A stretch of DNA of 64,000 nt from 9FT-COMBO-48-23 sp964400675 (GTDB taxonomy: Bacteria > Chloroflexota > Dehalococcoidia > GIF9 > UBA5629): the NCBI GenBank assembly GCA_964400675.1, contig CAYNVO010000004.1:120755-184754 (forward strand), read 5' to 3'. Shown piece after piece: positions 8,346-16,577 of the stretch. The translations under genes were made by a program, and so were the position numbers. The notes beneath the pieces are model-generated. The model saw only the letters and a list, made by a program, of their open reading frames with translations, made no database searches and was not told the DNA's origin. How positions within the stretch are numbered: position 1 is the stretch's first letter; each line of letters begins with the position of its first letter.

Positions 8346-9092
8346 ATGAGAAAGTTGGGTATTTTCCTCCCCATTCTTATGATGGCGTTGCCTCTGTGTG
8401 CAGTGTCCTGTGTCACCGTGGAAGTTCCGGTGGTGGAGACTTATTACGATACCGAATACAGGACTGAATACAAGACTGAAACCTACACGGAAACTGTGGA
8501 TGCCGTCGTGAACTCTCGGCAGGGGAGAAAATATCTTAGACCCAGCGTAAAATGGTATACCGACCTGATTGTCTCCGGGTATCAAGGTTCAGGCGGCACA
8601 TACTACTATGGCTATCAGGTTGACCCATCGGGGCATTCTAAAGCCCAGGTGGAAGTCCGTGTTTCGTCAGGTGCGCAACAGCAAAAAGGGCTGGTGCGGG
8701 TTTACGACCTTACCGGCATAGGCCAGATTCCTCCACGCCCAACCCCGTTCAAAGAAATTTGGTATCAGCCGGATGAACTGAGCTGGTTGAATAGCCTTAA
8801 TTACACGCTCAACGGTACACGCCTCCTGGGTGAGGTGCGCACTGGCGCAGGAATGGATGACTATATTATCTTTGGTGCTGATGGAATAAGGGAGTTCGGC
8901 ATATTCGCCACTACCTGGCACGCCTATTCCATAAGAAGTGTTCAACTGGTATGGGTCGATGAAACAATGGGCAAAAAGACGGTCACCCTGGAAAAGCAGG
9001 TACCGTATCAGGTACCTTACCAGGTCGAGAAACAGCGGATGGTCTACAAAACAGAAAAAGTGCCTTTCTGGCAGGCTATCTTGGGTAGGTAG
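8346..9092 (+). CDS. lipoprotein, unknown function
   Basis: This 248-residue protein has a signal peptide ending in a lipobox (AVSC, Cys near residue 22), so it is probably anchored outside the membrane. Tyr/Thr/Glu-rich repeats follow (TEYRTEYKTETYTET), and a similar basic repeat closes the chain (KQVPYQVPYQVEKQ). The middle part looks like a beta-rich domain. No family is recognised. The paired repeats at both ends could form a stalk or clamp. Confidence 0.7.
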   Translation: MRKLGIFLPILMMALPLCAVSCVTVEVPVVETYYDTEYRTEYKTETYTETVDAVVNSRQGRKYLRPSVKWYTDLIVSGYQGSGGTYYYGYQVDPSGHSKAQVEVRVSSGAQQQKGLVRVYDLTGIGQIPPRPTPFKEIWYQPDELSWLNSLNYTLNGTRLLGEVRTGAGMDDYIIFGADGIREFGIFATTWHAYSIRSVQLVWVDETMGKKTVTLEKQVPYQVPYQVEKQRMVYKTEKVPFWQAILGR

Positions 9093-9097
9093 CAGTC

Positions 9098-9352
9098 TCA
9101 GGATTGGGTGGTTTGTAATTTAAACGCGCTACCCACTCCGATTTGTATGGTAGCTAATTCGCCTAATCGTTTTGCCGCCCTGGCCGGAATCCAATTAGTG
9201 GGTTTCCAGGAGCCGTTATAGCCTGGCAACAAGATCGTATAGTAGCCATCATTGGTCGTTATACCTATCTTGCAGCCGTCACCCAGGTCGATTATTTCCT
9301 TGGGCTGCCAGTTTACTTGATTTTCAGACTTTTCGGATTCGATGCTATACAT
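9098..9352 (-). CDS. conserved 84-residue protein, paralogue of the one at 44085
   Basis: The central 60 residues (WQPKEIIDL, DDG/GDGCKIGIT, NDGYY, NWIPA, KRLGELATIQI) match a protein encoded at 44085-44312 almost residue for residue. Two distant copies with conserved protein but changed DNA argue for a real, selected gene. AAGGAGAG lies 6 bases before ATG 9352. It has no signal peptide or membrane segment, so it is cytoplasmic. Function unknown; it reads like a small all-beta domain. Confidence 0.72.
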   Translation of the reverse strand: MYSIESEKSENQVNWQPKEIIDLGDGCKIGITTNDGYYTILLPGYNGSWKPTNWIPARAAKRLGELATIQIGVGSAFKLQTTQS

Positions 9353-9419
9353 GCTTAACTCTCCTTCACGTTAGTTGACTTTAGTTTACCATTGATATAG
9401 AGAAAGGGAATCATCATTA

Positions 9420-9465
9420 AGTACTGATTTTCAACACCTGATAGTACTGAGTATTTAATAGTACT
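9420..9465 (-). promoter_or_regulatory. three AGTACT boxes upstream of the 84-residue gene
   Basis: AGTACT occurs at 9420-9425, 9443-9448 and 9460-9465, inside a larger imperfect palindrome from CCTGATA to TATCAGG. It could be an operator for the gene starting at 9352. Not tested against chance in this AT-rich stretch. Confidence 0.3.
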
Positions 9466-9555
9466 ATATGATTATCAGGGCTTTATCGGTTGTTTGACCT
9501 TGTGCCTGTGCTGAAATCGCCACGGGGCTACGTCCCTGCGATGACAGGAAGAATT

Positions 9556-9594
9556 GCCATTGCCAGCCCTTCAGCGGAAGGGCGTGGCAATGTC
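9556..9594. repeat. long imperfect hairpin
   Basis: CATTGCCA and TGGCAATG, with CCCTTC/GAAGGG inside, form a long stem between two genes. There is no U tract on the proper side, so I read it as a dispersed palindromic element rather than a rho-independent terminator. Confidence 0.4.
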
Positions 9595-9618
9595 TCAAAA
9601 AAATCAAAGGTTATGCCA

Positions 9619-11076
9619 TTAGCGGCTGCTGAATTTGATAGCCCGGTCGTAAAGTAGCTCCGTATATGCTGGGCCCACCCTGGTAGCTGGCTCTAAATAG
9701 GCGCGAATCGCCACAAAGGCAGGCTCATCTAGTCCGACCCCATGTGCTTCGGGACCCGTTGGCACTACAACACAGTTATTTTCAGAGCTACAGCTACGCG
9801 TAAACTTGCACACGTAAAGATATTTAGCCAGCGGGTTGCCGGGTAAATATTCCTCGGCGCTGCCTGTGTACTGGGTACTATAGATACCGGCTACCCCGTT
9901 CCAGCCAGCCTCGCCGTAGAAAGAGCAGTTCGAGTACGTGGCCTTTCCGCTGGCAGCATGGTTGACACCGTATACAATGACAAACTCATCCGGGTCATCG
10001 CCCAGTGTAAAGGTATCGCAGCGCAGGTAGACCGTGTCGCGGCTCTCTCCTGCCACATAAGTCTCTGTCTGGACTGCCTCGTAGGATTCAGGAAGCCAGA
10101 CAGAAGTTTCCAGCTCATTCGCCGAAAGATTGCTGTACTTTGCCAGTATAGCCCGGCGCAAGTCATCCAGCGCCGGCTGTAAGTCCACCTCGGTTTTGCC
10201 CGTACCCCTGACACGCAGCGCAGGCGCCGGAAACGGGTCGAGCTTTGTCTGTGATTTAGGTGTTACCCGAATGGCTGCCGATGGGGTATTTACGTATTCC
10301 TGCCCTGCTTTTTCATCAGCGAAGAGCGCCATGCGGTGCCCTAAGACAATGGTGTCGAACTCAGGGCCTGTGCCCAGCTTGACCATTGAACTCGGTATTA
10401 TATACGTGTTTATGATATCTGCCGGATATCCTGCTGATGCAGCAGCACTGCGTATGCGCTGGTCAGTACCCTTGTCAGCCGTGACGATGATGATGGTATC
10501 CTGGTTGAAGGGGTTACCCTTTGCCCCATCAGGTGTACCCGAAGTTTTGATAGTTAGGTTATTCAGCGGGTCGTTATAGCTGGTGAAAACCCATTCACGC
10601 TGCTGGTCTTTTTCGTAGTATTTATAGAAAATGAAGCCGCAGTAGCTGAAATAGGCGCATTCCGGAGGGGTCTTTGTGACCAGGATAATCGCCTCATCGG
10701 GATTCATCTGCCATCCCTGTATCAGCCCGGGAGTACCATATAGCCAACTTTCTATTTTGTCTTGAGCATTAGATAGCTCCTTCACATCCTTTATGGCTAT
10801 ATTGTCTGGAATAGCACCGAACACCCCTTTATAAGGTGCGCCGGCGTTATTGCCGCAGGCATTGGCTAATTTCCCGGCTTCGTATAGTTTAACTAAGTCC
10901 ACATGGACAAACGGCGCCAGTTTCAAAGTGAAGTCGCTCTCTAGCGAAGAGTTGAAAGCCTCAATATCGCCGCTTGATAGACTGGTGGTAGGCACCGTGG
11001 GAGCGCAGGATGTTACTACGGATATGAGGACTAAGGAAATAATTGAAACTAAGGTAACCGGCAATAATCGTGACAT
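9619..11076 (-). CDS. large lipoprotein, unknown function
   Basis: This 485-residue protein has a signal peptide and lipobox VTSC (Cys near residue 24). GGAGG lies upstream of ATG 11076. The mature part is acidic and carries several cysteines (ACGNNAG, PPECAYFSYCGF, CKFTRSCSSENNC) that could form disulfides outside the cell. Phrases such as TIIIVTADKGTDQRI and DTIVLGHRMALFAD suggest an alpha/beta fold, but I cannot assign a family. It lies alone, divergent from the small membrane protein at 11210. Confidence 0.7.
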   Translation of the reverse strand: MSRLLPVTLVSIISLVLISVVTSCAPTVPTTSLSSGDIEAFNSSLESDFTLKLAPFVHVDLVKLYEAGKLANACGNNAGAPYKGVFGAIPDNIAIKDVKELSNAQDKIESWLYGTPGLIQGWQMNPDEAIILVTKTPPECAYFSYCGFIFYKYYEKDQQREWVFTSYNDPLNNLTIKTSGTPDGAKGNPFNQDTIIIVTADKGTDQRIRSAAASAGYPADIINTYIIPSSMVKLGTGPEFDTIVLGHRMALFADEKAGQEYVNTPSAAIRVTPKSQTKLDPFPAPALRVRGTGKTEVDLQPALDDLRRAILAKYSNLSANELETSVWLPESYEAVQTETYVAGESRDTVYLRCDTFTLGDDPDEFVIVYGVNHAASGKATYSNCSFYGEAGWNGVAGIYSTQYTGSAEEYLPGNPLAKYLYVCKFTRSCSSENNCVVVPTGPEAHGVGLDEPAFVAIRAYLEPATRVGPAYTELLYDRAIKFSSR

Positions 11077-11145
11077 TTTCTTTACCCTCCTTATTATGTT
11101 TTGATTTTAACTCCAGGCTATCTGCTTAGTCAATGTGACAGCGTC

Positions 11146-11174
11146 TTGACTTTCGCCACGCTGTCGCTTATCGT
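11146..11174 (+). promoter_or_regulatory. sigma-70-type promoter
   Basis: TTGACT at 11146-11151 and TATCGT at 11169-11174 are separated by 17 bases, 36 bases before ATG 11210. Confidence 0.5.
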
Positions 11175-11209
11175 AGGGCTGCGTATTGGTTCGGGAGCAA
11201 TAGCCTGAA

Positions 11210-11425
11210 ATGAGCGGACGAGATAGTTTCATACTGGAGCTTATCTATTTTGCGGTAGGTTGCGCCGCATTAGGAATAGTAATAACCTTCATTATGGTTT
11301 ATATCTGCCAGTATTTCGGCATCGATATATACAAAAACACGTGGCTGCTGCTGGTACCCCTGTTTTTATCGATTGCCTTGAATATCACCATTATTGAGCT
11401 GTACCGCAAGTACAGGAAGAAATAG
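11210..11425 (+). CDS. 71-residue membrane protein
   Basis: Two hydrophobic helices are followed by the basic tail ELYRKYRKK. The last 19 codons and the bases after the stop recur at 12629-12688 behind the DUF362 gene, as the tail of what must have been a second copy. Five of the six differences between the copies are silent, so the family has been under protein-level selection. Function unknown. Confidence 0.6.
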   Translation: MSGRDSFILELIYFAVGCAALGIVITFIMVYICQYFGIDIYKNTWLLLVPLFLSIALNITIIELYRKYRKK

Positions 11426-11429
11426 CCAT
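11370..11429 (+). repeat. 60-bp direct repeat, left copy
   Basis: It is the end of the 71-residue gene plus its stop. It matches 12629-12688 at 54 of 60 positions and brackets the DUF362 gene. Confidence 0.85.
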
Positions 11430-11447
11430 AACAAATACATGTCTTCC

Positions 11448-11456
11448 TGCTATACT
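11448..11456 (+). promoter_or_regulatory. extended -10 promoter of the DUF362 gene
   Basis: TGCTATACT ends 15 bases before ATG 11472, so the transcript would have a leader of under 10 bases. It is identical to the motif before glpK. Confidence 0.5.
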
Positions 11457-11471
11457 CTGATGACGGAAATT

Positions 11472-12620
11472 ATGAACAAGGCAATAGTTGCTCTGGTAAG
11501 ATGCGATACATACCAGGAGGACAGTGTCTTCGGGGCAGTTCAGGAAGGGCTCGACCTTCTCGGTGGAGCTTCCGTTTTCGCAAAAGGCAACGAAAAAATC
11601 GTACTGAAACCGAATGTGCTCATTGGCGCTAATCCAGAGAACTGCGTAACTACACATCCGTCAGTGTTCAAAGCGGTGGGGCGATCGCTCATGGAAGCGG
11701 GTGCCAGTGTCTACTATGGCGACTCACCGGCGTTTGGCAAGGCTGAGTTTAATATGAGAAGAGCCGGCCTGAAACAGGTCGCGGATGAGTCGGGGTTCAA
11801 TCTGGCTGATTTTGACGCCGGCAGGCCGGTCAGTCACCCAGGTGGGTTACTGGTGAAGAGCTTCGTGATTGCTAACGGAGTCCTGGACTCTGACGGGTTG
11901 GTAAGCCTGCCGAAGTTAAAAACGCACCCTCTTGTCCGGTTTACCGGGGCGGTTAAAAATCAGTTTGGCTGTGTACCCGGCTTGCTGAAAAGCCAGTACC
12001 ATGTTAAGTTGCCCGACCCGTACGATTTCGCCACCATGCTTGTTGATTTGAATACTCTGGTCAAACCGCGTCTTTGTGTTATGGACGGCATTATGGCTAT
12101 GGAGGGCAATGGTCCGCGAAGCGGCAAGCCAAAGAAGATGAACGTACTGCTATTATCCACTGACCCTATTGCGCTGGATGCAACAGCTTGCAGGATAATA
12201 AACCTCGATCCCGCAGTTGTGCCAACATCTAAACCGGGGGAACAGTCCGGGCTAGGAACATACCATGCTGAGAACATCGAAATAGTCGGAGAAAATATCG
12301 AGCAGTTCTTCGATAGCAAATTCGAAGTAATCCGGACTCCTCCGGTGCCTTGCACCAGTAGCCGATTGAGAATCTTCGTCAAGAATCAAATATGCGAGAG
12401 ACCGGTTATCGACGAAGCAAAATGCACCAATTGTGGCACCTGCGTTATGATGTGCCCAGTCGACCCAAAAGCTGTTAACTGGCACACAGTTGATACCTCC
12501 AGGCCACCCACACACAAATATGACCTCTGCATACGCTGTTACTGCTGCCAGGAAACGTGCCCTGAGGGAGCTATTCTGCTGGAGAGTCCATTGCTGGCTA
12601 GATTATTCTCCCGTATTTGA
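11472..12620 (+). CDS. DUF362 protein with C-terminal 2x[4Fe-4S] ferredoxin domain
   Basis: This 382-residue protein has an N-terminal DUF362 domain (residues ~1-290; IVLKPNVL, SLPKLKTH, DPIALDATACR). The C-terminal ferredoxin domain has two clusters, CTNCGTCVMMCP and CIRCYCCQETCP. Such proteins are thought to be cytoplasmic electron-transfer proteins; no reaction is established for most. I start at ATG 11472 because a promoter -10 lies at 11451-11456; the longer frame from 11394 overlaps the previous gene and the promoter. The gene lies between two copies of a 60-bp sequence, as if it had entered a tandem pair of small membrane-protein genes. Confidence 0.88.
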   Translation: MNKAIVALVRCDTYQEDSVFGAVQEGLDLLGGASVFAKGNEKIVLKPNVLIGANPENCVTTHPSVFKAVGRSLMEAGASVYYGDSPAFGKAEFNMRRAGLKQVADESGFNLADFDAGRPVSHPGGLLVKSFVIANGVLDSDGLVSLPKLKTHPLVRFTGAVKNQFGCVPGLLKSQYHVKLPDPYDFATMLVDLNTLVKPRLCVMDGIMAMEGNGPRSGKPKKMNVLLLSTDPIALDATACRIINLDPAVVPTSKPGEQSGLGTYHAENIEIVGENIEQFFDSKFEVIRTPPVPCTSSRLRIFVKNQICERPVIDEAKCTNCGTCVMMCPVDPKAVNWHTVDTSRPPTHKYDLCIRCYCCQETCPEGAILLESPLLARLFSRI

Positions 12621-12628
12621 TGTTGCGG

Positions 12629-12688
12629 CGATTGCCTTGAATATTACCTTTATTGAACTGTATCGTAAGTATAGGAAGAAATAGCCAT
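12629..12688 (+). pseudogene. 3' remnant of a second 71-residue membrane-protein gene
   Basis: It encodes ALNITFIELYRKYRKK and a stop, matching the end of the gene at 11210-11425. The 5' two thirds are gone; in their place is the end of the DUF362 gene. Five of six base differences are synonymous. Confidence 0.8.
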
Positions 12689-12727
12689 CGAGCTGGGGCA
12701 AGTTATTGATAGTAGGAGGCGCAAAAT

Positions 12728-12877
12728 ATGCAGACTAAATTTAATAAGTTGGGATGGTTGGGATTTCTTGGATTCTTAGGGTTCTCAGGATTCACAATGT
12801 CAAGGCTGTACTTTATTTTCTTTCTATTCTTCTTATTCTTTCTGTGCTTCTTACCAAGCCGACCTAAGTCGAAGTAA
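12728..12877 (+). CDS. 49-residue membrane microprotein (GWLGFLGF type)
   Basis: AGGAGG lies 8 bases before ATG 12728. The product begins MQTKFNKLGWLGFLGFLGF, has one long Phe/Leu-rich helix, and ends in PSRPKSK. The KLG-GFLGFLG opening resembles a family of short bacterial membrane proteins of unknown function. The ribosome site and the sharply built sequence support a real gene. Confidence 0.6.
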   Translation: MQTKFNKLGWLGFLGFLGFSGFTMSRLYFIFFLFFLFFLCFLPSRPKSK

Positions 12878-12931
12878 AGGTTGACGTGTCTGTAGGTTAA
12901 TCCGGCCTTGTTTTAGGGGCGTATCACAAAT

Positions 12932-14011
12932 TTATTTGAAAGGGTATTCTTTCCCCTTTTCCTTGCCTATAACCTGCAGCATCTCCAGTTCATTGGAGAA
13001 AACGGCGGAAGCTTCATCGGGCGATTTTTTAGCCATGGAAATCGACCCTGTGGGACACGTAGATACACAGAGCCCGCAGCCGATGCACTTCCCCCTGTCG
13101 ATGACGGTAAGGTCGTTTTCGATTTTGATGGCGTTTACCTGGCACCGGTCCACGCAGACGAGACAGGTGATACAGGTGTCGACATCTTTAGTGGCGTAGT
13201 AGTTCGACCTGACAATGAATCCCGGGCTGTCGTATTTTGTTATGCTTGCCAAAGCCTTGCAGCAGCAGCCGCAACAGTTGCATATAAATATCTTGTTGCT
13301 GGCGTGGTTTGAGGAGAAGTGAATCAAGCCCGACTCCTCGGCTTTCTGAAGTATCTTTTTTGCCTCTTCCTTTGAAATCTCCCTGCCCAGTCCGTTCTCG
13401 ATGTAGAAATCCGCCGCCGGTCCGAAGCTCATACAAGCCTCCAGCAGCTTGTCGCAGCCCTTTCCAAGCATTCTGGCTTCTTTCCGGCAGATGCAGTCGG
13501 CAACGGCGAACCTGGTGTTTGATTCGATTATCTGGGACACCTGCTCGTAAGGTTGGACTTCGCTGCCGCCCTGTATCTCCTTCTCCACGGGAATGACGCG
13601 GAAGCCACCCGTTTTTGAGCTTCTCCAGGCAGGTATCATTCCCTCCTGGTAGAACCTCTCGTACAGTTCGATATCTTCCTTGGTCATGCTATTCAACTGG
13701 AACTCCCAGATTCCCACCATCCACGGCATCAGGAAGTAATAAATCTCCTTATCAGGCGCTCTATAGCGCATTATAAGTCCCCGTTTCGACATGTCGTACA
13801 GGGTTTTCCCCAGTTCAGTTTCATCCTTACCCGTCCGCTGTGCTATAGTCGATACTTTGTCCGGGCGGGGTCCCATGTGCAGCATAATCTCGGCTTCATC
13901 TGGGCTGAGCAGATGTTGCAGTACCTCTATATCCACGCCGCTATCGGTTTTAGGGAACCCCTGGGGGAACATATCCAGTCTCTGGCGAAGTCTCTCATAA
14001 ACGTCAGACAT
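12932..14011 (-). CDS. winged-helix/ferredoxin iron-sulfur protein
   Basis: This 359-residue cytoplasmic protein has residues ~55-95 that look like a winged helix (STIAQRTGKDETELGKTLYDM). It then has a Cys cluster (CICRKEARMLGKGCD), an ICNCCGCCCKAL stretch, and a C-terminal ferredoxin domain with CITCLVCVDRC and CIGCGLCVSTCP. This order is common in anaerobes near methyltransferase and corrinoid genes, but the substrate is unknown. ATG 14011 has AAAGGAG upstream; the in-frame ATG at 14041 does not. It is followed by no other gene in its direction. Confidence 0.82.
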   Translation of the reverse strand: MSDVYERLRQRLDMFPQGFPKTDSGVDIEVLQHLLSPDEAEIMLHMGPRPDKVSTIAQRTGKDETELGKTLYDMSKRGLIMRYRAPDKEIYYFLMPWMVGIWEFQLNSMTKEDIELYERFYQEGMIPAWRSSKTGGFRVIPVEKEIQGGSEVQPYEQVSQIIESNTRFAVADCICRKEARMLGKGCDKLLEACMSFGPAADFYIENGLGREISKEEAKKILQKAEESGLIHFSSNHASNKIFICNCCGCCCKALASITKYDSPGFIVRSNYYATKDVDTCITCLVCVDRCQVNAIKIENDLTVIDRGKCIGCGLCVSTCPTGSISMAKKSPDEASAVFSNELEMLQVIGKEKGKEYPFK

Positions 14012-14130
14012 TTCAGTCTCCTTTTGCAGTCCTGCCAGCATTGCGCAGGCAATCGATTAAACGCCCCTTATTGTATCATTTCTTAATTTAGTATTGCCTG
14101 GCTCTGTACTCGTCCGGCACGTTTCTCCCT

Positions 14131-14160
14131 CGATGGGGGAGGGTTAGGGTGAGGGTGAAT
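14131..14160. repeat. dispersed GGGTTAGGGTGAGGG repeat
   Basis: CCCTCGATGGGGGAGGG followed by TTAGGGTGAGGGTGA is a short palindromic unit plus tail that is common as an intergenic repeat in many bacterial genomes. It lies between two genes and codes for nothing. Confidence 0.5.
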
Positions 14161-14174
14161 CTGCCATTTTGTTT

Positions 14175-14783
14175 TTAGCTTTTAACTTTTGACTTTATTA
14201 CCTGCAGATTCCCGCTCAGAAGCAGGGCTTCCTCTTGTGGAATGAGCTGGTTTTCATTCAATATCCCTTTAAGTCCGCCCTGAGCCAGGTAGTCCCTGAA
14301 GCATCTATGATTATCTCTTCCGGCGATGAATTCTATAGCCCTGATGAGATAGGCGGTGAGGTTTCCGGGTAATGGGACCTGGAAGTCGATGAACATCAAA
14401 ACGCCTTGCTTTTTCACCACCCTTTTCATCTCGGAGATGGCTCTATTTTGCTCGTCTCTTTCCATCTCATGCAGCCCCAACGATATGGAAGCGCAATCGA
14501 AGTAACCGTCCGGGAACGGCAGCTCGGCGGCGCTGGCCATACGGAAGGTGCTGTTAAATCCCTGTCTTTTCCTGTTCCTTTCCGCCAGCTCAATCATATT
14601 GGGGTTCTCATCCACGCCAATGGCAATGGCGCCCTTTTGCTCGTAGTGGAACACCTGGTCGCCCGTCCCGCAGCAGACATCCAGCACCATGCCGCCCGCT
14701 TTGACGCCGGCAAGTTCAATTACACAGGTCCTGATGTCCCTCAGTATCGGGTCGATAATGGTCGAATAGTTGAACAGAAGCAC
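14175..14783 (-). CDS. class I SAM-dependent methyltransferase
   Basis: This 202-residue protein has motif I VLDVCCGTGDQ at residues 33-43, the acidic VDENP at the end of strand 2, the FRMASAAELPFPDGYFD motif, and GVLMFIDF. This is the Methyltransf_11/UbiE-like pattern. The substrate is unknown. Hydrophobic residues in the C-terminal half (PGNLTAYLIRAIEFIAG) hint at a lipid or quinone substrate. Pieces of related genes lie at 15435-15478 (5' end) and 16578-16646 (C-terminal part), so this may be the survivor of a tandem family. Confidence 0.85.
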   Translation of the reverse strand: MLLFNYSTIIDPILRDIRTCVIELAGVKAGGMVLDVCCGTGDQVFHYEQKGAIAIGVDENPNMIELAERNRKRQGFNSTFRMASAAELPFPDGYFDCASISLGLHEMERDEQNRAISEMKRVVKKQGVLMFIDFQVPLPGNLTAYLIRAIEFIAGRDNHRCFRDYLAQGGLKGILNENQLIPQEEALLLSGNLQVIKSKVKS

Positions 14784-14847
14784 GGTATGGATTATATCAC
14801 TTCGGTATTGCCAGATGGGGGGCTGGTATCAGGCTGGAAATAACACA

Positions 14848-14881
14848 CGGTCATAACCCAAGCTAGGTTGGGCTATGACCG
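14848..14881 (-). terminator. hairpin after the 123-residue gene
   Basis: CGGTCATA and TATGACCG pair, with CCCAA/TTGGG inside and a 6-base loop. It lies about 70 bases beyond the stop at 14952. The U tract is weak, so it may act as a terminator or a stabilising hairpin. Confidence 0.5.
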
Positions 14882-14951
14882 TATTTATGCTTTCGGTAGT
14901 ACCGGGATAGGGAATCCAGGCTATCTTCAATTAATAGCTATTATTAACTAA

Positions 14952-15323
14952 TTAACCAGGCCTTCCCACAGCCCACAGCGCTTTTATTGCCGCAACAATC
15001 GCAGCCGGTGCCATCAAGGTGGCTATCAATGCCAGTATATTGTCCAGAATCATGCCGATGGCAAGTGTCTTAAGAGGTGCAAACACGCCTCCAACGACTA
15101 TCAATGCAATGGTTGCCACCAGGAAAAGCAGAATTTCCTTTGCAGTGATATTCAGGAACCCTATAACGAGACCGAGAATAATTAGAATGATGATAACTGC
15201 GGACATAAAAGACGCCGCCATACCCAGAGCTGCCATGATGCCTACTACTACGGCAATCACCAGACCGACGATAAATGCCCAGAAACCGATCATGCCTGCG
15301 ATATTAGTATTCCCCTTCGCCAT
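14952..15323 (-). CDS. membrane protein, four helices
   Basis: This 123-residue, very hydrophobic protein has a short polar start (MAKGNTNIAG) and four helices rich in Val, Ile and Ala. GGAGG lies upstream of ATG 15323. No family is recognised. It is bounded on the right by a 44-bp copy of the methyltransferase gene's 5' end (15435) and on the left by the original (14761), as if inserted between two copies. Confidence 0.6.
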   Translation of the reverse strand: MAKGNTNIAGMIGFWAFIVGLVIAVVVGIMAALGMAASFMSAVIIILIILGLVIGFLNITAKEILLFLVATIALIVVGGVFAPLKTLAIGMILDNILALIATLMAPAAIVAAIKALWAVGRPG

Positions 15324-15723
15324 ATTTAGTTGACCTCCTCTATTTTTTTGGGTTGCTCCCCATTAGAATTATCACACCGTTGTCGGGCGTTGTCAAGCCC
15401 CCCTTACGTTTGAGCAGCTCACCAGATTACGCAAGTCGAATAGTTGAATAGAAGCACAATTACGGATTATATCACTTCCCTAATTAGGGCTACCGACCGC
15501 TAATGCTGCAATTCACATGCCATACGAGTGCATCGATAATACAACCCGGCTTCCGATAGGCATAATTGCTCTATATATTCAGTTTACTGATGGTTATAAA
15601 TACCATGACGAGGACCTGAATTTTAGGTATTACCGGAAGTTGAGAATAGGTATCACAGCGGAAGTTAGTTTAAACAATAACTGGTAAGCTGGTAATAGAA
15701 AATAAAAGAAGGAGGTGACTAAG
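15324..15723. other. 400 bases without a gene
   Basis: The stretch holds the methyltransferase 5'-end copy at 15435-15478. From 15479 to the ribosome site at 15712 I see no gene, RNA or clear hairpin. Confidence 0.5.
15435..15478 (-). pseudogene. 5'-end fragment of a methyltransferase gene copy
   Basis: It matches 14761-14803, the first codons and upstream bases of the methyltransferase gene, over about 44 bp with a few changes and a short indel, in the same orientation. Nothing of the rest of the gene follows. Confidence 0.7.
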
Positions 15724-15894
15724 ATGGAATGGCAGATTATAGTAGCTCTAGTGATTGCGGTGCCAGTCATTATGTTCCCTGCAGCTTTCGTGTGGTATAC
15801 GAACCTGAGCGGAGTTTATGAGGCTGTTAAAGAAGCCAGAGCCAAGAAAGCTGCTCAAGAGAAGGGTGCCAAAGTAAAAGTCTACGCTAAATAG
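15724..15894 (+). CDS. 56-residue single-helix membrane microprotein
   Basis: AAGGAGG lies 8 bases before the ATG. One membrane helix (VALVIAVPVIMFPAAFVWY) is followed by a basic, Ala/Lys-rich tail. It is paralogous to the next gene (shared PxxxFPAAFVWY-LN-G and EAR motifs), 52 bases downstream. Function unknown; two adjacent, diverged, well-signalled copies argue for a real family. Confidence 0.68.
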   Translation: MEWQIIVALVIAVPVIMFPAAFVWYTNLSGVYEAVKEARAKKAAQEKGAKVKVYAK

Positions 15895-15946
15895 AAACAG
15901 TACGTAAAGGAATGCACAGAAATAATAAAAAAGGAGGTTAAAAACA

Positions 15947-16108
15947 ATGCAGTTAGAATTGATAATAGCACTGGCGGTAACGATACCAGTAGTCCTCTTT
16001 CCAGCGGCTTTCGTGTGGTACCTGAACATCGGTGGTATTGTGCAGGCTATGCGTGAGGCAAGAGCTGCCCGAGAAAAGAAAGTTGCCACAGCAAAGACAA
16101 CCGGCTAA
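15947..16108 (+). CDS. 53-residue single-helix membrane microprotein, paralogue of the previous
   Basis: AAGGAGG precedes ATG 15947. The layout is as in the 56-residue neighbour: an N-terminal helix ending FPAAFVWYLN, then REARAAREKK and a basic tail. The two may form a heteromer. A perfect 13-bp hairpin follows at 16177. Confidence 0.68.
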   Translation: MQLELIIALAVTIPVVLFPAAFVWYLNIGGIVQAMREARAAREKKVATAKTTG

Positions 16109-16176
16109 GAAACATACTGTAAAACTCGAAAGAAGGAGGCAGGGAAGCTGAAGTTGAGCAGGGGCACAAAACCTTT

Positions 16177-16212
16177 AAGGCTGGATATCCGAAAAAGAAG
16201 ATATCCAGCCTT
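16177..16212 (+). terminator. perfect 13-bp hairpin
   Basis: AAGGCTGGATATC and GATATCCAGCCTT pair without mismatch around a 10-base loop. The tail (ATTAG) is not U-rich, but the position after two co-directional genes and the stem strength suit termination. Confidence 0.55.
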
Positions 16213-16291
16213 ATTAGAAATAGTCTATGCAAGGAAATTATAGCCATATTATACCCATTAAAAATAATAGGGCGTTTATAGGAGGTAAAAA

Positions 16292-16528
16292 ATGAAATCT
16301 CTTCGCATCGTTATTCCGATTCTAATTACTGCTTTTGTGACAGCCATTGCCATATTTTCTGCTATCTGGTTAACCGGGTTGGTTCCCGCTGGACCATGGT
16401 CTGATTTAATTAAAGCGGCAATTGTGATATTTATTATCGGCTCTACTCTTGTGATAATAGCCTGGTCTGCGTATTTCACTTACATAATCAGGGGGACCGT
16501 CGAAAGGTTGGGATCTAAAAAAGATTAG
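16292..16528 (+). CDS. 78-residue membrane protein, two helices
   Basis: TAGGAGG lies 6 bases before ATG 16292. Two membrane helices (residues ~5-30 and ~42-65) are followed by the charged tail ERLGSKKD. No family is recognised. Confidence 0.6.
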   Translation: MKSLRIVIPILITAFVTAIAIFSAIWLTGLVPAGPWSDLIKAAIVIFIIGSTLVIIAWSAYFTYIIRGTVERLGSKKD

Positions 16529-16577
16529 TATTTTTGACAACGAGCATTTGAGTAACAGCATAACCAACCTGTATGGC

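Noticed and set aside
9556..9594. rho-independent terminator
   Set aside because: The stem is long but no U tract follows in either direction; kept only as a palindromic repeat.
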